A stretch of DNA of 16,927 nucleotides, taken from an uncultured Porphyromonadaceae bacterium. GTDB lineage: Bacteria > Bacteroidota > Bacteroidia > Bacteroidales > Muribaculaceae. The translations under genes and the position numbers were made by a program. Shown piece by piece: positions 1-6,153 of the stretch (the first letter of the stretch is position 1; the number at the start of each line of letters is the position of its first letter). The notes beneath the pieces are model-generated. The model made no database searches. It had not been told where the DNA came from and saw only the letters and a list, made by a program, of their open reading frames with translations. The stretch lies in the NCBI GenBank assembly GCA_947176285.1, contig CAMWQF010000026.1:1-16927 (forward strand), written 5' to 3'.

Positions 1-15
1 TATAAGTCGATAGTA

Positions 16-98
16 AGCCCGGAGGGCTGAATATCTTGTTAACCCCCGGTGAAACCGGGGGAAATAGAAACCCAAATAACCAAGACCCCGGAGGGGTC
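16..98. repeat. REP-like three-hairpin element, copy 1
   Basis: Three consecutive inverted repeats are seen. AGCCC-GGA-GGGCT lies at 16-28, CCCCCGGT-GAA-ACCGGGGG at 43-61, and GACCCC-GGA-GGGGTC at 84-98. The words CCCGGAGGG, ATCTTGTTAACCCC and CCCCGGAGGGG recur in the same order in a second copy at 5949-6034. The stems differ between copies by paired changes, so the palindromes themselves appear to be maintained. The layout resembles the GGA-loop REP-like repeats common between Bacteroidales genes. It ends 13 bases before the lipoprotein start, so it would lie in the 5' leader if transcribed. It fills nearly all of the first 111 bases; no promoter is recognisable there. Confidence 0.75.
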
Positions 99-111
99 AA
101 ACTAATAAGTA

Positions 112-1461
112 ATGAAAATGAAAAAGTCTATATATCTCGCAACCCTTGCAGCTCTTGCTCTCACAGCCTGCTCCAGCGACAACGACGGCATTTTCGACCA
201 GTCGGCTGCCGACCGCCTTGAGCAGTATAAGAAAGACTATGCCGAGGTCCTCACTGAAAACGGTGGACTGTGGACGATGGAGTATTTTTCAAACGCCGAC
301 GAGCCTGGTTATGTGTTTGTGATGAAATTCGACAAGAATGGTTCTGTTGAAATCTCCGCAAACCATAAGTGGATCGGTGGCGAATTCAAGCAAGAAACTT
401 CTCTTTGGAAGATGATTGCCGACAACGGTCCGGTGCTCTCTTTCAACTCATATAATACTCTTTTCCATATCTTCTCTGACCCCGCCAACATAACAGGTCC
501 GGATGCTCCTTCCGGTGACTTTGGCGACATTGACGAGACCGGTTTCGGTCACGAAGGTGACTATGAGTTCCAAGTTATGGAAGTAAGTGATGAAGGCAAG
601 ACAATGCGCTTGCTTGGTAAAAAGACTCTTTATGACATTTACTTGCATCGTCTTGATCCGTCTACCGATGTCAACAAGTATCTTGATGATGTGAAGGCAG
701 TGCCAAATAGATTCACTAAGAAATTCAATAATTTGACCATGACAGACGCGGAAGGTAACCTCTATCGTGTCTACGATATGATGACAGCAATTCCTTCTGT
801 TTATCCTATCGCTGGTGATGCTGTTTCTCAGACTGTTTCGGCTAATGGTATTTTCACTCTCACCGGTTTCCGATTTATGAAGCCGCTGGAAGTAAAAAAG
901 GCGGATGATTCAACATTTGAGTTGACAGAGCTCTTCTTTAATGATGATTTCACCATGTATGGTGAAAATATCGCTGACCTTCGTGCTTTATCGCCTCTTG
1001 AAAATCTCGTTCGTGCTGATCTCACATGGACTCTTGATCCGGAATCCCTGACTGGAAAATTCAAAGAATTATATGATGCCGCTAATGTTGCTCTTGTGGC
1101 TCATCTTTCCAATAAGGATAAACTTGGTAATATTGATTTCGCTTATGGTAGCAATGCCGGCAAATTAGTTCCTCAGTTTGTGACTCGAATTGGCACGCGT
1201 GTTTGTCGTGACTATATAGAATACGATGCTGAATATTCTGAAAATGGAGACGTCGTTCCTTCAAATGATCTTCATTTCAATGTCACCGGCGGAAACAACA
1301 CATCGATTAAGTATAATGGAGAGGTTCCGGCTTATAAGGCTTTTAAAGATTATTTTTCCGGCAATTTCGTGATGACTGTGAATGATCCTATAAATCCGGA
1401 TGTGATCACCTTGACTGATAAGAACGATCCCTCTTCTCATGTTGATTTTCAGACTAAATAA
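112..1461 (+). CDS. Surface lipoprotein, DUF4302-like
   Basis: A predicted outer-membrane lipoprotein of 449 residues and unknown function. The signal peptide ends in the lipobox L17-T18-A19-C20. The residues after the cysteine (Ser-Ser-Asp-Asn-Asp) match the acidic export signal that places Bacteroidetes lipoproteins on the cell surface. The mature protein carries features typical of the DUF4302 family: an early 'NGGLWTMEYF' segment, 'VFVMKFDKNGSV', and 'NGPVLSFNSYNTLFHIFSDP' around residues 103-122. Many DUF4302 proteins are encoded beside SusC/SusD nutrient-uptake genes, so a substrate-binding accessory role is possible; no SusC/D pair is visible here. ATG codons at 112 and 118 are both usable; the first is given. 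The early part of the gene uses more C-ending codons than the later part. A long hairpin separates it from the next gene, with which it may be co-transcribed. Family assignment is from memory of the family pattern, not a search. Confidence 0.8.
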   Translation: MKMKKSIYLATLAALALTACSSDNDGIFDQSAADRLEQYKKDYAEVLTENGGLWTMEYFSNADEPGYVFVMKFDKNGSVEISANHKWIGGEFKQETSLWKMIADNGPVLSFNSYNTLFHIFSDPANITGPDAPSGDFGDIDETGFGHEGDYEFQVMEVSDEGKTMRLLGKKTLYDIYLHRLDPSTDVNKYLDDVKAVPNRFTKKFNNLTMTDAEGNLYRVYDMMTAIPSVYPIAGDAVSQTVSANGIFTLTGFRFMKPLEVKKADDSTFELTELFFNDDFTMYGENIADLRALSPLENLVRADLTWTLDPESLTGKFKELYDAANVALVAHLSNKDKLGNIDFAYGSNAGKLVPQFVTRIGTRVCRDYIEYDAEYSENGDVVPSNDLHFNVTGGNNTSIKYNGEVPAYKAFKDYFSGNFVMTVNDPINPDVITLTDKNDPSSHVDFQTK

Positions 1462-1467
1462 TTAATT

Positions 1468-1505
1468 TTGTCAGAGACTGCATTATTTAGTGCAGTCTTT
1501 GACAA
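1468..1505 (+). promoter_or_regulatory. Long intercistronic hairpin
   Basis: TTGTCAGAGACTGCA (1468-1482) pairs with TGCAGTCTTTGACAA (1491-1505) over 15 positions with one G-U pair, around the 8-base loop TTATTTAG. It starts 6 bases after the lipoprotein stop and ends 15 bases before the next ATG. No clear T-run follows the stem, so it is not a textbook terminator. It could be a processing or partial-termination site that sets the ratio of the two products. A poor promoter-like pair (TTTG at 1467-1470, AGTCTTTG at 1494-1501) overlaps it, so a local promoter is an alternative. Confidence 0.6.
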
Positions 1506-1520
1506 TTAAATCAATAAATT

Positions 1521-3290
1521 ATGAAAAAAGTTTACATTCTTCTCTCAGCAGCTTGCGTAGCTGCTTCTGCAACGGCAGTAAAAAAGGAGATGGCAGTCCG
1601 CAGCCATGAATCCGTAAATGTAGAGAAGCCTATGATGAAGGCTTCAGCACCCAAAGGAAAAGATAGGGTATCCGACTACACTAGTTTCCAGGTGCCGGGT
1701 GTTAAGAAAGTCGTGTCGACTCGTGCAGAAGGTGATTCTGTGCCTTCATTTCAAGGTCTCTATTTCCGCCCTGCTGATAATGTGATGTCAGTAGGTATGA
1801 CAGAAGAAGGAAGTGGATGGTTGGGACTCCATTTTACAAGCAATTATGGCAATATTGACTTCGAGAATTTCAGCTTAGGTGTCAACGACATGAAATGGTC
1901 ATATGCTGAATTTAATGACTATTTTGTTGCAGATAGCGTCCTTAACTGGAACTATAAGGAGTCAACTGCATACAACCTTTCTATTAAGAGTGATTTGGGT
2001 ATGGCTGACGCTCCTGTATTAATGGGAACGGTAAACGGTATGGCAGACTATTATGATGCCTATACTAATAGATACTATTGTGGAGGTGCTCCCAGTTTTT
2101 GGGGTTTTAATACAGGTGTATCTTTCTATCAGAATCCCTTCTTGGCTAATAAGCGAGGCATGAACGGTGCTTTATATACTTTCTATTCATATTGCGTAAG
2201 TGGAGAACAGGGTTATGAAGCTTCCGGAATAGCATCTGATTGGTACAACTATCTTGCAAAAAGATATCCTAATAACACTGTAACGGATTTGAGCCTTGAG
2301 AATTATACCATAGTTTTGCCCAAAACTACAAGTGCCTATTTAATGAAAAGAGCTTGGATTTGGATGAATGTTGTTGCTAATGCTCCTGCGCAATTGATTA
2401 GTTACATTTATCCTATTGATGAAGAGGGCTATATTGCAGAAAAAGCCATAGCAGTAGGTTATGCTGGCATACCTGCAGAGGGTACAGATACTCCAATATT
2501 CGAGTACTTTGCTCTAAATGAAGATGGAGATGAGACTGAAGATGACATTATTATTGATTCAGAAGTTGCTGTAACCATTGAAGGATTTAATGGAAATCCT
2601 GCTATCGTTGAAGCATCACCGGCCTGTGGTTTCTATCCATTTAGTTATAATTTATATCTTGAAGCATGGGATTATGGTGTTGATATCATTAAGGCTCCGG
2701 ATCTTTATATAACTGCAATTGGCAGTGTTGATGGTAGTGATCCAAGGCCTCTTCTCCTTGCGAATGATCTTAACTTAGCCACTTTTGATGATACTGATCC
2801 CAATGATCCCATTCTTACATCAATTGGCTATTCTCAATTTACAATTGATGCTGTTTTCCCATGGATTGTTAGTGAAAATGGTGAAGAAGAAGTAACAATT
2901 CCTCTTACAGGTGGTAGTGTTGATGTAGATGTTAATGCTCTTTACTACAACATCAATGCTGAGATTGAAGATGGTAGATATGTTGAGAATCATTCAGATT
3001 GGATCAACCTTACTATCGGTGAATCAGATAGAGAAAGTGGTATTACAACCCTAACAATTGCTGCTGAAGCTTCTGACGTAGATAGAGTTGGTGTTGTTGA
3101 AATCAAGGGCCTTGGTCTTACTTACTCATTGAAAGTTATTCAGGGTAAGAATACTGACACTGCTGTTAGCACTATCCTGCTCGAAAAGAATGCTGAATAC
3201 TACGACCTCGCAGGCCGTCGCGTAGCTAACCCTGACAAGGGCATCTACATCAAGAAGAGCGGCAATAAGGCTGAGAAAGTTATCCTCTAA
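1521..3290 (+). CDS. Secreted protein, BACON-like domain, C-terminal module
   Basis: A 589-residue secreted protein whose main part I do not recognise. It begins with a Sec signal peptide, 'MKKVYILLSAACVAASATA', probably cleaved near residue 19. The central region is rich in aromatic residues and Asp, as in extracellular beta-rich proteins. Residues about 455-545 resemble a BACON domain, the Bacteroidetes carbohydrate-associated fold. The signs are a GGSVDVDV strand, 'SDWINLTIG' around D493-W494, then 'GITTLTIAAEASDVDRVGVVEIKG' split over strands and a final 'LKVIQG'. The last 30 or so residues form a short 'AEYYDLAGRRVANPDKGIYI' module, frequent at the ends of secreted Bacteroidales proteins and likely linked to export or anchoring. 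The final 120 bases have visibly more C- and G-ending codons than the preceding kilobase. It probably pairs functionally with the upstream lipoprotein. A terminator follows. Confidence 0.75.
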   Translation: MKKVYILLSAACVAASATAVKKEMAVRSHESVNVEKPMMKASAPKGKDRVSDYTSFQVPGVKKVVSTRAEGDSVPSFQGLYFRPADNVMSVGMTEEGSGWLGLHFTSNYGNIDFENFSLGVNDMKWSYAEFNDYFVADSVLNWNYKESTAYNLSIKSDLGMADAPVLMGTVNGMADYYDAYTNRYYCGGAPSFWGFNTGVSFYQNPFLANKRGMNGALYTFYSYCVSGEQGYEASGIASDWYNYLAKRYPNNTVTDLSLENYTIVLPKTTSAYLMKRAWIWMNVVANAPAQLISYIYPIDEEGYIAEKAIAVGYAGIPAEGTDTPIFEYFALNEDGDETEDDIIIDSEVAVTIEGFNGNPAIVEASPACGFYPFSYNLYLEAWDYGVDIIKAPDLYITAIGSVDGSDPRPLLLANDLNLATFDDTDPNDPILTSIGYSQFTIDAVFPWIVSENGEEEVTIPLTGGSVDVDVNALYYNINAEIEDGRYVENHSDWINLTIGESDRESGITTLTIAAEASDVDRVGVVEIKGLGLTYSLKVIQGKNTDTAVSTILLEKNAEYYDLAGRRVANPDKGIYIKKSGNKAEKVIL

Positions 3291-3322
3291 TAACCAAAAT
3301 CAGCCATAAGGCTGCCAAATAC

Positions 3323-3355
3323 AAAAGGACGCATCCCCCGATGCGCCCTTTTTTT
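3323..3355 (+). terminator. Rho-independent terminator after the BACON-like gene
   Basis: CGCATC (3330-3335) pairs with GATGCG (3340-3345) around CCCC. The stem continues past one A/C mismatch into GG/CC and then A-run/T-run pairs. The right arm is followed by seven T residues (3349-3355). It lies about 35 bases after the stop of the 589-aa protein gene. Confidence 0.8.
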
Positions 3356-3378
3356 ATTTCCATCAGACGCGCGCTGAC

Positions 3379-3401
3379 GCATGCGGAGCATGCTTCTTAC
3401 G
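3379..3401 (+). repeat. GGA-loop palindrome, left copy of inverted pair
   Basis: The core GCATGC-GGA-GCATGC (3379-3393) is itself a perfect 6-bp hairpin with a GGA loop. Together with the following TTCTTACG it matches, in reverse complement, positions 4621-4644 except for one inserted base. The two copies bracket the 286-aa membrane protein gene. The GGA loop is shared with the outer hairpins of the REP-like elements at 16-98 and 5949-6034. Confidence 0.75.
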
Positions 3402-3415
3402 TTGTTTGTCGCTCC

Positions 3416-3487
3416 TCCGACCCGTCCGACCCGTCCGACCCGTCCGACCCGTCCGACAAGTCCGACAAGTCCGACAAGTCCGACCCC
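3416..3487 (+). repeat. 9-bp tandem repeat array
   Basis: Eight head-to-tail 9-bp units run without spacers. Four are TCCGACCCG (3416-3451), three are TCCGACAAG (3452-3478) and one is TCCGACCCC (3479-3487). The two variants are grouped rather than mixed, as expected from slippage or unequal exchange. The array is non-coding, lies downstream of a terminator, and runs into a 16-bp repeat. Confidence 0.9.
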
Positions 3488-3512
3488 TAGAAACCTCGAC
3501 CCCTAGAAACCT
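3481..3512 (+). repeat. 16-bp direct repeat, two copies
   Basis: CGACCCCTAGAAACCT occurs at 3481-3496 and again at 3497-3512 without a spacer. The first copy overlaps the last unit of the 9-bp array, so the larger repeat probably grew from it. A third partial copy (TAG at 3512-3514) may follow. No function is suggested. Confidence 0.85.
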
Positions 3513-3562
3513 AGCCTCCTCGACACCCCCAAAAACTGTTAATTAATAATATTGCAACCGAC

Positions 3563-3627
3563 ATGTAACACAGATGTAACAATATTTTTATTATTTTGCA
3601 TCACATTTCCCCCATTACCGGGAAATG
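3563..3627 (+). promoter_or_regulatory. Pho-box-like direct repeat, -7 box and leader hairpin
   Basis: ATGTAACA occurs at 3563-3570 and again at 3574-3581, one helical turn (11 bp) apart, as for OmpR/PhoB-type regulators. Nine bases further on is TTATTTTG (3591-3598), one mismatch from the Bacteroidetes -7 box TAnnTTTG. No good -33 box is visible, which fits an activator-dependent promoter. CATTTCCC (3604-3611) pairs with GGGAAATG (3620-3627) near the expected transcript start. The gene served begins at 3735, leaving a leader of about 130 bases. The regulator's identity is inference. Confidence 0.45.
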
Positions 3628-3734
3628 ATACTAATTTCAGAACCTAATGTTAATTCTAGCAAGAGCATAAATATATTTCCTCCGTTTTCTCTGCTTGATA
3701 TAATATATTAGACCTAAATATTTTAACTCAGATA

Positions 3735-4595
3735 ATGGAAACTTGGTTTGTCATACTTCTATCGGTCATTGCCATTTTGGCTATTGCCCTTCTTCTCTTC
3801 CTTGAATTGATGGGCGATGACTCTGCCGGTCTACGCCAAAAAAAGCACTCGCGTGGTAAATACATCAACGACCAAACCGCCGTTATTTGCCAGACTATTA
3901 AAGATACCGACGACTCACGCAAGGCATATAATGTTTTTATAGAATATTTGTTTACAAATCATCGACAGTATCTGGAATATCTGAAGAATTGTCTCTCAGA
4001 AATCTGTGTAGCTTATAATGAAGGAAGTATAGACAAACTTCAAAAATGCGTTCTCGACACCAAGGAGATGAAAGTTGAGCTCAAGGATCAGAAAGGTGCA
4101 CAAGATGATTGCATTTCCTCTATAGAGAGTGTAAGATATATTGAGGCTCTTTCTTGGATCTACCTTGCCAATACAAGCCGTTTTATTATTAATGACGGTC
4201 TTCTTCACTTGTCGGAAGTTTGCATTGATTATACTAAAAACTTCGTCGAACCATTCCCTGACCTATATAACGAGCAGTTGGAGACCCTGGTGGAGGATAT
4301 CGTGAATATTTGCAACGTTGCTGTTCCACTTATAGGAACTCCGGACATACATGGAATGCGTGAATTGAGACAAAACATGGCTGTGATTCTGTCAGAATCT
4401 TATTCCAATTCGCAGCGCCTTTACGAGCACCTTCATGACGGCAGGACAGTTCTGGATCCTGACAAGCGAATTGCCCTGCAATACTCCTTGAATGCATTCC
4501 AGATTTGCCACGGAATCATCTACAACCTACGCCGCTTCATGCTAGCAAACATCTGCCTGACCCTCTCCCTCCAAAACAACAACAAGGGCCAATAA
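3735..4595 (+). CDS. Single-span membrane protein, possibly PhoU-like
   Basis: A 286-residue protein with one hydrophobic span at residues about 4-23 ('WFVILLSVIAILAIALLLFL'). A basic stretch (RQKKHSRGK, about 35-43) follows, predicting an inner-membrane anchor with the rest in the cytoplasm. The remainder looks almost wholly helical, with heptad-like segments around residues 60-125 and 150-280 and no catalytic motif. The pattern of two long helical hairpins resembles PhoU and the PhoU-like tail of Bacteroidetes PiT-type phosphate transporters, but without the transporter's other membrane spans. The Pho-box-like repeat upstream fits a role in phosphate response. It stands alone: repeats and a terminator lie to the left, a convergent gene to the right. 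Start 3735 is the only ATG before the span. The PhoU link is a weak structural impression; an unrelated helical protein is equally possible. Confidence 0.55.
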   Translation: METWFVILLSVIAILAIALLLFLELMGDDSAGLRQKKHSRGKYINDQTAVICQTIKDTDDSRKAYNVFIEYLFTNHRQYLEYLKNCLSEICVAYNEGSIDKLQKCVLDTKEMKVELKDQKGAQDDCISSIESVRYIEALSWIYLANTSRFIINDGLLHLSEVCIDYTKNFVEPFPDLYNEQLETLVEDIVNICNVAVPLIGTPDIHGMRELRQNMAVILSESYSNSQRLYEHLHDGRTVLDPDKRIALQYSLNAFQICHGIIYNLRRFMLANICLTLSLQNNNKGQ

Positions 4596-4620
4596 CCCCA
4601 CCTCAACCCCAAACTACCAA

Positions 4621-4644
4621 CGTAAGCAAGCATGCTCCGCATGC
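4621..4644 (-). repeat. GGA-loop palindrome, right copy of inverted pair
   Basis: This is the reverse complement of 3379-3401 with one extra base. Its core GCATGC-TCC-GCATGC (4630-4644) is a perfect hairpin. It lies 25 bases after the stop of the 286-aa protein gene, in the gap between that gene and the convergent hydrolase gene. Confidence 0.75.
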
Positions 4645-4698
4645 GCCCCCACCAGTCTAATACATACATTAATTGATAATCATATTAACCCTCTGCAT

Positions 4699-4731
4699 AA
4701 AAAATTAAGGCGTCCAACAAAGGACGCCTTA
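4699..4731 (-). terminator. Terminator of the choloylglycine hydrolase gene
   Basis: TAAGGCGTCC (4706-4715) and GGACGCCTTA (4722-4731) form a perfect 10-bp stem around AACAAA. On the minus strand the stem is followed by a T-run, the complement of AAAAAA at 4699-4704. It therefore suits the minus-strand gene that ends at 4787. It may also stop rightward transcripts, though the plus-strand tail is only AT-rich. Confidence 0.8.
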
Positions 4732-4751
4732 TATTATTCCGTAAATTCAAT

Positions 4752-4782
4752 ATTCTCAATTCAAAATTCTCAATTCTCAATT
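4752..4782. repeat. Short ATTCTCAATT direct repeats
   Basis: ATTCTCAATT occurs at 4752-4761, 4766-4775 and 4773-4782, the last two overlapping. The array is AT-rich and lies directly after the stop of the minus-strand hydrolase. It looks like a low-complexity repeat and no role is evident. Confidence 0.7.
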
Positions 4783-4786
4783 ATTA

Positions 4787-5833
4787 TCAGTACATCGGCT
4801 TAAACCCATCCGACTTCACAAATTTCTTAGTGACATCCCCAACGAGATCCTCACTGTGTGAAGTATCCAACTTCAAGATATGCCCCTTCTTTGTCAGATC
4901 GCATTTCTTAAGGTCTACGTAATAATATCCGGGATTAGTCACGATATCGAAATAATAGAGTTTATCGCGAAGATTCGAATAACTTCTCCATTGAGTAGAG
5001 CTTAGGTTGGGTTCTCCCGCTATATTATACGTGTAAGGCACACAAGAATTCACCAATATTGAGCGAGTGATTGATGCTCCAAGCTGAGCATCAGACACTG
5101 CTTCTACATGATGTGCAAAATAATTGGCGCGTACGCAACGGTCAGGACTTGATACCGTGCCGGGAAGCATGTTCTTACCGCCGATCTTTTCCCAATAATT
5201 CACAATGGCGGTCATCGCAGGCCATTGAGGGTCGTTGGTCATAGCGCGGATATCACCGGGATCATAGATATTAAGATTGCCATGGTCAAATTCAAAGATC
5301 ATGCTCTTGCCGCTCGCATCTGTCACTCCCCAGTGGAGCGTAGACACTGTGCCTCCGTCAAATGTAGCCCCTTCGATGCTGAATGGGGTAGAGGTCAGCA
5401 GATCATGAGCCTCCTGAGTCGTGGCGCAGTTGTCGAGTATCCAGCCTACTATCATTGCAAGCGAGATAGGAGGATTCTTCTCGCGTTGCTCATTATTATA
5501 TATAGTGCCTTTGCAGAAAAGACCGTTGACTGAAAGACCTTTTTCATTCATGCCTTCCGTAATGCCTCCGTCATAACCTACTGCATACACTGCTCCATAC
5601 TTTGATGTCCAGTTGATACCGGCAGGTGTGGATGAACCCTGCTTATAGAGTCCGGCAGGATATACATACAGATTCGTTGGTATAGGGGTTTTCCAGTCGA
5701 GCGATCTTCCGATTACATACAGACTGTCGCTTCCTTCATATATCACACGTGTGCAAGCGTCGCCTTGTGCCGGCATGGCTGCTGCGCTGATTCCGATAGC
5801 TCCTATGGCCATAGCCTTATAGATACTTTTCAT
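4787..5833 (-). CDS. Choloylglycine hydrolase family protein (secreted)
   Basis: A 348-residue N-terminal-nucleophile hydrolase that cleaves linear amide bonds; family members act on conjugated bile salts, penicillin V or acyl-homoserine lactones. The signal peptide ends at Ala26, so cleavage would expose Cys27 as the nucleophile, placing the enzyme in the periplasm or outside. Cys27, Arg43 ('GRSLDW'), Asp46 and Asn200 ('MTNDP') are spaced exactly as Cys2, Arg18, Asp21 and Asn175 of bile salt hydrolases. Arg235 ('DRCVRANY') probably matches Arg228; the shorter gap fits Gram-negative members that lack the long assembly loop. The segment matching Asn82 of bile salt hydrolases reads 'GLFCKG', with no Asn there, so substrate preference cannot be read off. 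The gene is monocistronic, with its own terminator at 4699-4731. No convincing promoter was found. Bile salt hydrolase is plausible for a gut host but unproven. Confidence 0.9.
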   Translation of the reverse strand: MKSIYKAMAIGAIGISAAAMPAQGDACTRVIYEGSDSLYVIGRSLDWKTPIPTNLYVYPAGLYKQGSSTPAGINWTSKYGAVYAVGYDGGITEGMNEKGLSVNGLFCKGTIYNNEQREKNPPISLAMIVGWILDNCATTQEAHDLLTSTPFSIEGATFDGGTVSTLHWGVTDASGKSMIFEFDHGNLNIYDPGDIRAMTNDPQWPAMTAIVNYWEKIGGKNMLPGTVSSPDRCVRANYFAHHVEAVSDAQLGASITRSILVNSCVPYTYNIAGEPNLSSTQWRSYSNLRDKLYYFDIVTNPGYYYVDLKKCDLTKKGHILKLDTSHSEDLVGDVTKKFVKSDGFKPMY

Positions 5834-5948
5834 AGCAGAATAATTTTATAAGATTAATATTTCTCTTAAAACACATTACCTCCCCAAAAAGTTGACTTCC
5901 CCATCTCTAACCCCCTCAACACCCTTCAAAATAAAGCACAGTCCCGAA

Positions 5949-6034
5949 ATTGCCCGGAGGGCAATAATCTTGTTAACCCCGAGCGAAAGCTCGGGGTCAA
6001 TGTCAATTCACCCAATCACTACCCCGGAGGGGTA
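5949..6034. repeat. REP-like three-hairpin element, copy 2
   Basis: The order and spacing match copy 1 at 16-98. ATTGCCC-GGA-GGGCAAT lies at 5949-5965, CCCCGAGC-GAAA-GCTCGGGG at 5977-5996 and TACCCC-GGA-GGGGTA at 6020-6034. The middle hairpin has a GNRA-type GAAA loop. Compared with copy 1 the stems carry changes on both arms that keep pairing. It lies between the divergently transcribed hydrolase and HNH genes; the 5834-6086 gap otherwise shows only AT-rich DNA. Confidence 0.75.
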
Positions 6035-6086
6035 GCACTATTTTTCCCGGTATTGATTATTTAGTATCATTCTCTAAAAAACTTTT

Positions 6087-6118
6087 TTTGCAGAATCAAA
6101 AAAAAATTACTAAATTTG
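6087..6118 (+). promoter_or_regulatory. Bacteroidetes-type promoter of the HNH gene
   Basis: TTTG (6087-6090), a 20-base spacer and TAAATTTG (6111-6118) match the Bacteroidetes -33 and -7 boxes exactly. Transcription would start near 6125, about 29 bases before the ATG. Nine consecutive A residues (6098-6106) lie in the spacer and could alter its length by slippage. Confidence 0.7.
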
Positions 6119-6153
6119 CTTAATGTTTGACATAATAACAAGATCAATATAAA

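Noticed and set aside
36..221. Small plus-strand frame starting in the first REP-like element
   Set aside because: It runs out of frame through the lipoprotein signal peptide region, and its first half is hairpin DNA.
1521..1590. Lipobox in the 589-aa protein ('LSAAC')
   Set aside because: Ser at -3 is atypical and an 'ATA' signal-peptidase I site follows; a lipoprotein remains possible but less likely.
3416..3512. Possible CRISPR array
   Set aside because: Units are 9 bp with no spacers and no cas genes nearby; it is a simple tandem repeat.
5225..5533. Open frame of 102 codons on the plus strand
   Set aside because: It lies antisense within the well-supported choloylglycine hydrolase gene and shows no protein-like pattern.
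5834..5948. Promoter for the minus-strand hydrolase
   Set aside because: The stretch is AT-rich but no TTTG plus TAnnTTTG pair with suitable spacing could be found on the minus strand.
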